A DNA stretch of 64,000 nucleotides from the NCBI RefSeq assembly GCF_022012305.1, contig NZ_JAKLTM010000005.1:434001-498000 (forward strand), in the 5' to 3' direction. Positions 26,790 through 34,128 of this stretch are shown piece after piece (position 1 is the stretch's first letter; each line of letters opens with the position of its first letter). A program made the position numbers and the translations under genes. The notes under the pieces are model-generated. The model was not told where the DNA came from, ran no database searches, and was given only the letters and a program-made list of their open reading frames with translations. Source of the DNA: Ramlibacter paludis. GTDB taxonomy: Bacteria > Pseudomonadota > Gammaproteobacteria > Burkholderiales > Burkholderiaceae_C.

Positions 26790-29171
26790 CTACCTCTTGA
26801 TGCCGCTGCAGCGCACGGGCCCGACGCGGGCGATGTCGTCCGGCGTGCCCGGCGGCAGGGTGACGGTGAAGCTGCAGGTGGCGCCCTGCCAGCGCAGCTT
26901 GAGTTCATTGCGGTCCTGCAGCCCGGTCACGAAGGCTTCCCCCCTGCGGGCCACGAAGAATTCTTCCTTGTCGCCGGCCACTTCGACCTGCGCGCCGGCG
27001 GGCGCCGGCTGGCCGTCGTCGAATTCGATCTTCACCAGCGCGCCGCGCCCGCTGCGAACCGGAAAGACGATCTTGACCGCACTGCGCGCAGCCGGAACGG
27101 CCTGCTGTTCGATGCTGTCGATTTCCGCGGCGATCGGGAGCTCGGTAGGATCGAGCCGAATGTCGTTCACCTGGTACGGCAGCAGGCGCCACACGAGGGC
27201 TCGCCCGCGCGCGTCGGTGCGCGCGACCACGCTGCCGTACGCGCTGATGCCGACGTCCGGGTAGCCGGGGACCTCCACGACGGCAAAGCTGTCCGAGACC
27301 CGCCGGGTGGCGAACAACTCGCCGTCGGCAAACACCAATCCCCCTTGAATGCCCAGCCGCACGGTCTGGCGCGTCCGCGACTGGCTGATGTCCACGCTAG
27401 ACAAGGACCGCGTGCTTTGGAGATAAAGGCCACCTTCCACGAACGGCTCCTGCTCGCGGTAACCGGCGAGCGCGCGCCAGCTGGTGCCCGTGTCTCCGGT
27501 GAGGCCCTTGCTGGCACTGACGTAGCCCTCGGTCAATCCGTCCTTGTGGTTGACGTTGCTCGAAGTCACGATGCCATCGCTCAGGGGGAGCAGCAGGCTG
27601 ACGCCGAAGGACGTGCCGCCGCCGGTCGCTTGCGGATCGCGCACGCGCACGAAGTTCGCGGTCAGCACGGCGCCGCCTCCGAGCTGGATGGAGTAATTGG
27701 CGTTGTAGGTGGTGATGGAGCGGCCGAGGGCGGTCTCGACTTGCGCCAGGCCGGCACCGAGCGCGCCCCAGCGCCGCGTCTGGAGGTTGTAGCTGGCGGC
27801 TATCTGCCGCCGGTACGGAATGCTCAGGATCTCGTCCTGGCCCACCTGGCGGTAGCCCGGGCTGTTGCCTTGCACGTTGAGCGTGAAGCTATGCACGGGA
27901 CCGGTCCGCGCGAGCGAGGACTGCCACGTGAACCCGCTGCCTGCGTTGATGTTGTCGCTGGCGGCCACGGCGGCCTGGCCAAGCAGTTGCAGCGGGAGCG
28001 CGGCCACGAGCCCGGCGCCGACTCCACGCGTGCGGGTGCCGGCTTCCGCATGGGTTTCCACCGTCAGCGTCTTGCTCAGGCCGAGCCGGTACAGGCCCGC
28101 GCCGAAGCCCTGGCTGTAGTCGGCGCTTTTCAAGCCGAGGTTCTTGCGGACGACACCCAGCTCCGCGCTCCAGTCCGAGAGGCCTTCTTCCAGCAGGCTG
28201 CTGTGGCTGAAGAAGTCCTGCACGATCACCGTTTCGCGTCCGAGTACATCGCGCACGACCAGGCGGGCCTGGCCGCTGCCGGTGAGCAGAGGAAAGTTGT
28301 CGATCGCGAAAGGTCCTGCCGGCACCTTGGAGGTCTGGCGCAGCGAGTCGTTGATGTAGAGGTCCACCGAGCTCGGGGCGGTCGACACCCCCGCAAGCAC
28401 CGGCAGGGGCTGCGTGATGAACCCCGGCCGCAGACCGAAGTTGCGGGCCAGCTGGATGCCGCCGTAGTACACCGCCTGCCCCCACATGCCCGGACGCGTC
28501 GCGGTGTCCCCGATGCGCAGCGTGAGATCGCGGCCCGGGAAGTCCCGCGAGTACGTGGTCTCGAGGCGCCGCACCATGCGGGGAGTGCCGGCTTCAGCGG
28601 AACCGGTGAGGTTGCGGCCCACCATCGAATTGGTCAGCACGCCCCAGTTGCCGGACGTTCCCAGCTCCACTACGGCGCCCAGGTCCTCCGATGCCTTCGT
28701 GCCGCGCGTCGCCGAGCGCGTGTAGCTCAGGTCATAGTTGGTGAATGCCGAAGGGATCGATGCGGTCAGCGCCGGACGATCGGACTTTTCCTGCACCAGC
28801 CGGGTCGCCGCAAACGCCAGCGGGGCGAAGTTGATGCGGGCCGTTTGCTCGACGGAGTTCAGCTGCACGGTAAACCCGGGGATGGCCGCCAATGGGTACC
28901 AGGCCTGTCCGCGATACTGCAGCGCGGCCGCGGGTCGATTGCTGATGCGCCATTCGTCCAGCGCCTCCGCGGTCGCATGCAACACGCCATTGCGATCGAG
29001 CAGCACCCAGTTGCCGGCCGGCCCGCCATTGAGTTGCACGTCCACCGGCCGCAACTGGATGACCACCGGTTCATCGAGCGACCCCTGCTGCGCCGGCGCG
29101 CCCACCGCCACACCGGCCAGCAGCGCTGCTGCGGCAAGTCGGCGGAAACGGGAGGACGACGTCGATTTCAT
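26790..29171 (-). CDS. Archaic (CsuD-like) outer-membrane usher
   Basis: 793 residues with a signal peptide (MKSTSSSRFRRLAAAALLAG to APAQQ). Usher landmarks: an N-terminal domain with LNGGPAGNWVLLDRNGVLHA, the long beta barrel beginning YDLSYTRSATRG, plug-region PVLAGVSTAPSSVDLYINDS with APSSVDLYIN and PAGPFAIDNFPLLTGSGQAR, and GRALVWRLLPYQVNDIRLDP near the end. It exports and assembles the pilus subunits. It begins 56 bases after the chaperone gene and ends 3 bases before the adhesin gene. Confidence 0.93.
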   Translation of the reverse strand: MKSTSSSRFRRLAAAALLAGVAVGAPAQQGSLDEPVVIQLRPVDVQLNGGPAGNWVLLDRNGVLHATAEALDEWRISNRPAAALQYRGQAWYPLAAIPGFTVQLNSVEQTARINFAPLAFAATRLVQEKSDRPALTASIPSAFTNYDLSYTRSATRGTKASEDLGAVVELGTSGNWGVLTNSMVGRNLTGSAEAGTPRMVRRLETTYSRDFPGRDLTLRIGDTATRPGMWGQAVYYGGIQLARNFGLRPGFITQPLPVLAGVSTAPSSVDLYINDSLRQTSKVPAGPFAIDNFPLLTGSGQARLVVRDVLGRETVIVQDFFSHSSLLEEGLSDWSAELGVVRKNLGLKSADYSQGFGAGLYRLGLSKTLTVETHAEAGTRTRGVGAGLVAALPLQLLGQAAVAASDNINAGSGFTWQSSLARTGPVHSFTLNVQGNSPGYRQVGQDEILSIPYRRQIAASYNLQTRRWGALGAGLAQVETALGRSITTYNANYSIQLGGGAVLTANFVRVRDPQATGGGTSFGVSLLLPLSDGIVTSSNVNHKDGLTEGYVSASKGLTGDTGTSWRALAGYREQEPFVEGGLYLQSTRSLSSVDISQSRTRQTVRLGIQGGLVFADGELFATRRVSDSFAVVEVPGYPDVGISAYGSVVARTDARGRALVWRLLPYQVNDIRLDPTELPIAAEIDSIEQQAVPAARSAVKIVFPVRSGRGALVKIEFDDGQPAPAGAQVEVAGDKEEFFVARRGEAFVTGLQDRNELKLRWQGATCSFTVTLPPGTPDDIARVGPVRCSGIKR

Positions 29172-29227
29172 GCAAAGGACGGACACGGGGCAGCCTCGGC
29201 GCCCCTTCCTGCGAACTGGGGAACGGA

Positions 29228-29983
29228 TCAGGGAACGGTGACGTTGAAGACCTGGGTCTTCCCATCGTCGAAGCCGACCTCGATCTGGGCGGAGCCGGCG
29301 GCAAGCGCTTGCTGCCGTTGCAGGGAAATGGTCTTGCGCGCGCCCGGCAGGATGTAGACCCCGCCTTCCATCTTGCCGACGATCTGGTTCGATTGCCGCA
29401 ACTCCATGGCCCGCACCTGCGCATAGGCCTTGCCCGTGTTGGCGCAGGAGACCTGGAACTCCGCGCCGGTCGACGGCTGGCACGTGATTTCGCGGGCGGC
29501 CGCCGGCGGCGTGATGAAGACTGGCAGCGACAGGGCCAGGGCGATCGGGATCTGCAGCGTCTGGTCTTTCGGCGGGGTCGCTTCCGGCACCTCGCGAATC
29601 AGCAGGCGGTAGGTCAGTTGCTGGGAGGCGTCGGCCGGTGCGAGCCGCGCGAGCCGCACAACCTGGTGGCCCTTGGGCGCGAGCTTCAGGATGGGCGGCG
29701 AAAGAATCAGGTCTTCCGACGGAAGCTGTTCGTCGGTGCCGTCCGGCTTCTGCCGCCACGTGCTCACCTCCGCCTGCAACACCATGGGGGAATCCCCCTC
29801 GTTGGTGACGGTGATGGCGACCGCACGGTCGCGTGGCGTCATGTAGATACGGACCGGCACCACGGAGAAGACGCCGGCGTGCGCCGTCGACGCCAGCACC
29901 GCGGAAACGATCGCCCCCAGCACGAAGGCTTTGCTGCTCCTGCGGGTCCGGAAGGCCGTGGGAAGAAGAGGGAGGGCGTTCAT
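29228..29983 (-). CDS. Periplasmic pilus chaperone (CsuC-like)
   Basis: 251 residues with a signal peptide (to about STAHA) and a PapD-like two-domain immunoglobulin fold. GVFSVVPVRIYMTPRDRAVA and the later SPPILKLAPKGHQVVRLARL carry the conserved strand and arginine region that clamp subunit C-termini. It would carry SCPU subunits through the periplasm to the usher. Confidence 0.92.
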   Translation of the reverse strand: MNALPLLPTAFRTRRSSKAFVLGAIVSAVLASTAHAGVFSVVPVRIYMTPRDRAVAITVTNEGDSPMVLQAEVSTWRQKPDGTDEQLPSEDLILSPPILKLAPKGHQVVRLARLAPADASQQLTYRLLIREVPEATPPKDQTLQIPIALALSLPVFITPPAAAREITCQPSTGAEFQVSCANTGKAYAQVRAMELRQSNQIVGKMEGGVYILPGARKTISLQRQQALAAGSAQIEVGFDDGKTQVFNVTVP

Positions 29984-30011
29984 TCGCGCAGCTTAGCAGT
30001 GGATGGCCAGG

Positions 30012-30422
30012 CTAGAAACTGACAAGCATCTCGAGCGGCCCGTCGCTTCCATTCACGTTGTAGATACGCAAAGCCGTGATGGTCCCGCCGCCGACGTAGG
30101 CATCGCCAGGGGTGAGGAGGCTGCCGCCGAAGTTCGCCGCCATGGGGAGACGGTAGCGGTAGGCGCTGCCGTGCGTGCCGGTGAACTGCTTTCCGGCCGC
30201 CGGCTCGATGTCGACGAACTGTCCCGTGCTGCACACCACCCGGACTTCCGCCTGGGTGTGCTCGCTCAGCGAAAGGCTGATGCAACGCTGGTCCTGCGGG
30301 CCGTTGAGGGTGATCGATACCCGCAAGGGCGCGCTTTCGCCCAGCGCCAGGGCGTTGCCTGCCACCATGAAGCCAAGCGACACCCATAGCGCATCCAGCA
30401 GCCGGTGCCGGCTGGCGGCCAT
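30012..30422 (-). CDS. Small secreted protein, putative minor pilus subunit
   Basis: 136 residues: signal peptide (about 1-27, ending NALAL), two cysteines (QRCISLSL and VVCSTGQ, about residues 47 and 63), beta-rich sequence, and a C-terminal strand NGSDGPLEMLVSF resembling the hydrophobic alternating C-terminal strand of chaperone-usher subunits. Not recognised as a named family. Placed between the major subunit and the chaperone, the position of small subunits (CsuA/CsuB) in Csu operons, so a minor subunit is likely. Confidence 0.68.
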   Translation of the reverse strand: MAASRHRLLDALWVSLGFMVAGNALALGESAPLRVSITLNGPQDQRCISLSLSEHTQAEVRVVCSTGQFVDIEPAAGKQFTGTHGSAYRYRLPMAANFGGSLLTPGDAYVGGGTITALRIYNVNGSDGPLEMLVSF

Positions 30423-30435
30423 AGGGAATGTCCGA

Positions 30436-30963
30436 TCAGTAGGTGATGGTCAGCGTGTGGGCGCCGCTGGCGCTGGTGGCCGTGCAGGCGGTGCCGACGG
30501 CGGAGCCGGTGTTGGCGCCGCTCGTGGCCGCGACCTGCGTGCCGGCGGTGCCGGAGTTGTCGACGGCGCAATTGCCGCCTTGACCGCCGGCCACGGTGCC
30601 GCGCACCGCCCAGCTCTGGGTGCCGCCGTTACCGGTGCCGCCGGTGGCGGCGGCTGCGCCAAGACGCGTCTCGAGCGCGTAGGTCAGGCCGGCGAGCGTG
30701 CCACCGGAGCCGGCAGTGCCGCCGAAGGACAGCGAATACGGCAGGGTGTTGGTGCAACGCAGCGAGAACGCCATGTCGTTGACACTGTCGGTGGTCTGGA
30801 AGGAGACGTAGTGCAGTGCCAGGGCGCTCGGGGCGGTGACGAACTCGCACTTCGGGTAGAGGTTCACGGTCACGTCGAATGCACCGGATGCGGTCAGCGC
30901 ATGCGACGGCATGGAGATGAGTGCTGCAAGGCCGAGCAGCGCGGGGAGAATCAGCTTTTTCAT
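30436..30963 (-). CDS. SCPU-domain major pilus subunit
   Basis: 175 residues: signal peptide (MKKLILPALLGLAALISMPSHA), single SCPU domain beginning SGAFDVTVNLYPKCEF and ending SGAHTLTITY. Cysteines at about 38 and 69 plus a second pair. First gene of the pilus operon, preceded by AAGGAG (30972-30977) 8 bases before ATG 30963, consistent with high expression of a major pilin. Gly/Thr/Ala-rich inserts make it lower in complexity than typical CsuA/B. Confidence 0.88.
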   Translation of the reverse strand: MKKLILPALLGLAALISMPSHALTASGAFDVTVNLYPKCEFVTAPSALALHYVSFQTTDSVNDMAFSLRCTNTLPYSLSFGGTAGSGGTLAGLTYALETRLGAAAATGGTGNGGTQSWAVRGTVAGGQGGNCAVDNSGTAGTQVAATSGANTGSAVGTACTATSASGAHTLTITY

Positions 30964-31025
30964 GGTCGTGGCTCCTTGTAGGGGCAACCCTCTGCCGGGT
31001 TAGGTGGAATTCTTACTTGCGGCGA

Positions 31026-31054
31026 ACTTTAGATGAGCGAGTAACGGAATGCAA
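31026..31054 (-). promoter_or_regulatory. Candidate sigma-70 promoter of the pilus operon
   Basis: On the minus strand TTGCAT (31049-31054) and TAAAGT (31026-31031) are separated by exactly 17 bases and sit about 65 bases before the pilin start. The surrounding 31010-31150 stretch is clearly more AT-rich than the coding sequence. The rest of the 298-base divergent gap holds the response-regulator boxes described separately. Confidence 0.45.
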
Positions 31055-31194
31055 TGAAAAACTCCCTGCCAAATCAATGGGTTAGCCATGAATTGGGCAA
31101 AAACAACAAATCGGTCACAGCCGAGCAGATGTAACTAGTTGATTCACAAAGCGGCCGGTATTTCCGCCCCGACGAACGGACTGCTTGCCTTTGG

Positions 31195-31225
31195 CCTAAT
31201 GACGGCCTAAGAGACTTTTCTTAAG
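31195..31225 (+). promoter_or_regulatory. PmrA/QseB-type response-regulator binding boxes upstream of the regulator gene
   Basis: Hexamers CCTAAT (31195-31200) and CCTAAG (31206-31211) are separated by 5 bases, i.e. an 11-bp direct repeat, followed by a perfect CTTAAG (31220-31225). PmrA and QseB recognise CTTAAG-like hexamers in this direct-repeat arrangement. The boxes end 36 bases before the response-regulator start, suggesting autoregulation. Confidence 0.55.
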
Positions 31226-31261
31226 CTCGGTGGGCCGAAGCCGCCCCCTGGAGATGCCCGA

Positions 31262-31954
31262 ATGCGAGTCCTGCTGGTCGAAGACGACGAAATGATCGGC
31301 CCCGCGCTGCGTGAAGCGCTGGGGGCGCAAGGCTGGTCCGTCGACTGGGTCAAGGACGGCCTGCTGGCGCAAAGCGCCCTGGCCGATGGCGACTACGCCT
31401 GCGTGCTGCTGGACCTGGGCCTGCCCAAGGTCGATGGCGTCGAGGTGCTGCGCAAGGCGCGCGCCGGCGGCGACCGCACGCCGGTGCTGGTGCTCACCGC
31501 ACGCGACGGCCTGGACGACCGCGTGGCCGGCCTCGATCTCGGCGCCGACGATTACCTGCTGAAGCCCTACGAGATGCGCGAGCTGCTGGCGCGCATGCGC
31601 GCGGTGATTCGGCGTCGCGACGGCGCGGCGCACTCGGTGATCGGCACGCAGGGCGTGCAACTGGACCTGACCACGCGCGAGGTGGTGGTGCAAGGCGAAC
31701 GCTCGCAACTGTCGGCGCGCGAATTCTCGCTGCTGCACGCGCTGCTGGAGCGGCCGGGCGCGATCCTCTCGCGCGAGCAGCTGGAAAACCGCATCTACGG
31801 CTGGGGCGAAGAGGTGAGCAGCAATGCGGTCGACGTCCTGATCCACGGCATGCGGCGCAAGCTGGGCGCCGAGACCATCCGCAACGTGCGCGGGCTCGGC
31901 TGGCGCGTGAGCGCCAATGCTTCGGGCGCTGCTTCCCCGGGAGCCGTGCAATGA
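31262..31954 (+). CDS. OmpR-family response regulator (QseB/PmrA-like)
   Basis: 230 residues. Receiver domain (1-115) with acidic pair E7-D8-D9, phospho-acceptor D51 in VLLDLGLPKVDG, T/S in VLTARD and K in DDYLLKPYEM; C-terminal winged-helix Trans_reg_C domain (about 125-220) ending ETIRNVRGLGWRVSAN. Overlaps the kinase gene in ATGA (31951-31954). Divergent from the pilus operon and preceded by CTTAAG-type boxes. The subfamily call (QseB/PmrA) rests on overall similarity and on those boxes. Confidence 0.92.
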   Translation: MRVLLVEDDEMIGPALREALGAQGWSVDWVKDGLLAQSALADGDYACVLLDLGLPKVDGVEVLRKARAGGDRTPVLVLTARDGLDDRVAGLDLGADDYLLKPYEMRELLARMRAVIRRRDGAAHSVIGTQGVQLDLTTREVVVQGERSQLSAREFSLLHALLERPGAILSREQLENRIYGWGEEVSSNAVDVLIHGMRRKLGAETIRNVRGLGWRVSANASGAASPGAVQ

Positions 31955-33306
31955 AGTTCCACGTCTTTCCCAAGGGGCCGATGTGCTCCATCCGGCGCGC
32001 GCTGCTGCTGTGGCTGGTGCCGGTGTTCCTGGCGGTGGGCGCGACTGCCGCCGCGGTCTCGTACTACACCTATTGCGAGATGGTCAGCGGCTTCATGGAC
32101 GACCAGATGCAGCAGATCGGCAGCGCCGTCGCGGCGACCGACTCGGTGCGCACGACCCGCCAGAACGCCGAGCGCGTCTTCCATTGGGGCGGCTACGTGG
32201 TGCAGACCTTCGGCCCCGACGGCCGCCTGCTCGCCAATTCCTATCCGGAGCTCTCCCTGCCGCTGCAATCGGGCTCGGGCTTCCGCGATCTCGAACACGA
32301 AGGCCGTTCGTGGCGGGCCTATGTGCTGCCGGCCGACCATCCGGGTGGCCGCTCGGTGCAGGTGCTGCAAAGCGGCGCCTTCCGCACCACGCTGGCGGCG
32401 GAGCGGGCCGGCACCGCGGTGGCGCCCGTGCTGGTGCTGCTGCCGCTGTCGCTCATCATCCTGTGGGGCGTGGCGCGCGCCATGTCGTCTGCGCTGCAGG
32501 ACATCGGCCGGCAGGCGGCCGAACTGGACGAGCACAACATCGCCGAACTGCCGCTGGCGCGCGTGCCCTCCGAAGTCGTGCCGCTGGTGAATTCCTTCAA
32601 CAGCCTGCTGCGACGCCTGGGCGAAGCGTTCGCGACGCAGCGGCGCTTCGTGCAGGACGCCGCGCATGAACTGCGCACGCCGATCACGGCCATCGGCCTG
32701 CAGCTGGAAAACCTGCGTACCGACATGACCTGCGAAGCGGCACAAGGCCGCTACGTGCAGCTCGAACTGGGCGTGAAGCGCGCGCAGCGCCTGGTCGACC
32801 AGCTGCTGCGGCTGTCGCGCCAGGAAGCCGCCGGCGCGGACGGCCCGGCCATGGTGGACCTGCAGGCACAGCTGCGCGAGAGCATCAATACGCTGATCAC
32901 GCTGGCGGACCAGCGCCACATCGACCTGGGCCTGGTCGATGCGGGATCGCCCGCAGGCTCGCCCCCGACGCTGCGTTGCGCCCCCGGCGACCTGCGCAGC
33001 GTGCTGGACAACCTGATCGAGAACGCCTTGCGCTACACGCCCGAAGGCGGCGTGGTGGACGTGCGCCTGGTGCAGGACCAGGGCCGCGTGGCCCTCGAAG
33101 TGGTGGACACGGGCCCCGGCATTCCGCAGGAGATGCTGCCGCGCGTCTTCGACCGCTTCTTCCGCGTTCCCGGCAACGGCGTCAACGGCAGCGGCCTCGG
33201 CCTGGCGATCGCGCAGGCGGCGGCGCAGCGCTGCGGCCTGTCGCTCACCCTGCGCAACCGGCAGGACCGCAGCGGCCTGATCGCGCGGGTCGAAAGCGCG
33301 GCTTAG
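31951..33306 (+). CDS. Sensor histidine kinase (QseC/PmrB-like)
   Basis: 451 residues: TM1 about 14-38, periplasmic sensor region about 40-150, TM2 about 153-176, a HAMP-like linker, then HisKA with H239 in VQDAAHELRTPITAIG and HATPase with N-box LDNLIENALRYTPEGG, G1 DTGPGIP and G2 GSGLGLAIAQ. All catalytic boxes look intact. Partner of the overlapping response regulator. The stimulus is unknown; the periplasmic domain resembles the 2CSK_N type. Its 3' end overlaps the convergent hemerythrin-like gene by 4 bases. Confidence 0.92.
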   Translation: MKFHVFPKGPMCSIRRALLLWLVPVFLAVGATAAAVSYYTYCEMVSGFMDDQMQQIGSAVAATDSVRTTRQNAERVFHWGGYVVQTFGPDGRLLANSYPELSLPLQSGSGFRDLEHEGRSWRAYVLPADHPGGRSVQVLQSGAFRTTLAAERAGTAVAPVLVLLPLSLIILWGVARAMSSALQDIGRQAAELDEHNIAELPLARVPSEVVPLVNSFNSLLRRLGEAFATQRRFVQDAAHELRTPITAIGLQLENLRTDMTCEAAQGRYVQLELGVKRAQRLVDQLLRLSRQEAAGADGPAMVDLQAQLRESINTLITLADQRHIDLGLVDAGSPAGSPPTLRCAPGDLRSVLDNLIENALRYTPEGGVVDVRLVQDQGRVALEVVDTGPGIPQEMLPRVFDRFFRVPGNGVNGSGLGLAIAQAAAQRCGLSLTLRNRQDRSGLIARVESAA

Positions 33307-34034
33307 GCCGCGAGGCCGGGGACGGCCGGCAACTGCAGCGCGCGCGCCAGCTTCGCCCATTCATTGGCTGCCAGGTGCGGCCGCACCGTATCCAGGATCG
33401 CCTGGAACGCAGGCGCTGGCGCCTTGGCCCGGATGTCGGCCAGCAGCCCGACGCGTTCGGCCGGATTCATGAAAGGCACCAGCCAGCGCGCGGTGACCAT
33501 CATCTCCTGCGGCGGGATCGAGGCGACCAGCGCGTCGTGGATGGCGACCAGTTCGGCATCGGTGTAGCGCGCCCACAGCACGGCGTTGTGCGCGGTCTCT
33601 TCCACGTGCATGTGCTGGAAGTTGTCGGCGACGAAGAGCGCCAGCTCGCGGTAGAGGCGGCTGGCCGCCGCCGGGCGGGCTTCGTCGGCGCAGCCCCGCA
33701 GCACCGCCACGGCGTCGGCCAGCTGCGCGATGTGCTTCACGTGCTCGTCGTGCTCGTGGCCGATCTGGGCGCTGGCGCCCGGCGCGCGCGCCTCGATCGC
33801 CGCGTGCACGAATTCGTTCTCGTGCTGCAGGTGGCCGGCGCAGAACTGCAGCAGTTCCAGCACGCGCTCGGTGACCTGGGCGCGCTCGAGGCCGTCGTCG
33901 GCGTCCATGCGGCCGACGGCCAGCAGCGTGTCGGCCATCAGCGCGCGCAGCGCCTTGTGGATGCCCGAGTACATGTCGAAGCGGGGCGCCGCGGCGGCGG
34001 CGACGGAGGCGAGTTCCTTGGAATCGAGGTTCAT
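33303..34034 (-). CDS. Hemerythrin-like HHE-domain protein
   Basis: 243 residues, cytoplasmic. The N-terminal 150 residues form a four-helix hemerythrin-like domain with candidate di-iron ligands H26 (SGIHKALRALM), H68/H71 and E74 (GHLQHENEFVHAAIE), H93-H101 cluster (GHEHDEHVKH) and H141/H143 with E145 (QHMHVEETAH). The C-terminal 90 residues are helical and less conserved. Such proteins bind O2/NO or respond to oxidative and nitrosative stress. Its promoter carries three CTTAAG-type half-sites, linking it to the neighbouring two-component system. Confidence 0.86.
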   Translation of the reverse strand: MNLDSKELASVAAAAAPRFDMYSGIHKALRALMADTLLAVGRMDADDGLERAQVTERVLELLQFCAGHLQHENEFVHAAIEARAPGASAQIGHEHDEHVKHIAQLADAVAVLRGCADEARPAAASRLYRELALFVADNFQHMHVEETAHNAVLWARYTDAELVAIHDALVASIPPQEMMVTARWLVPFMNPAERVGLLADIRAKAPAPAFQAILDTVRPHLAANEWAKLARALQLPAVPGLAA

Positions 34035-34100
34035 GGTCTTCTTTCGTTTTGGGAGGAAAGAAGTCTAGGAACGCCGCCTCCTTCGCGTTCTGAAGAAACG

Positions 34101-34128
34101 CTTAAGAAAACCTTCCAGGAACCTTAAG
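34101..34128 (-). promoter_or_regulatory. Three phased CTTAAG-type boxes upstream of the hemerythrin-like gene
   Basis: CTTAAG at 34101-34106 and at 34123-34128 are exactly 22 bases apart, with a degenerate half-site CTTCCA (34112-34117) midway: CTTAAG-N5-CTTCCA-N5-CTTAAG. This is the same 11-bp spacing as the boxes before the response regulator. The distal box overlaps the stop codon of the GMC oxidoreductase gene. The gene start is 67 bases away. Confidence 0.55.
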
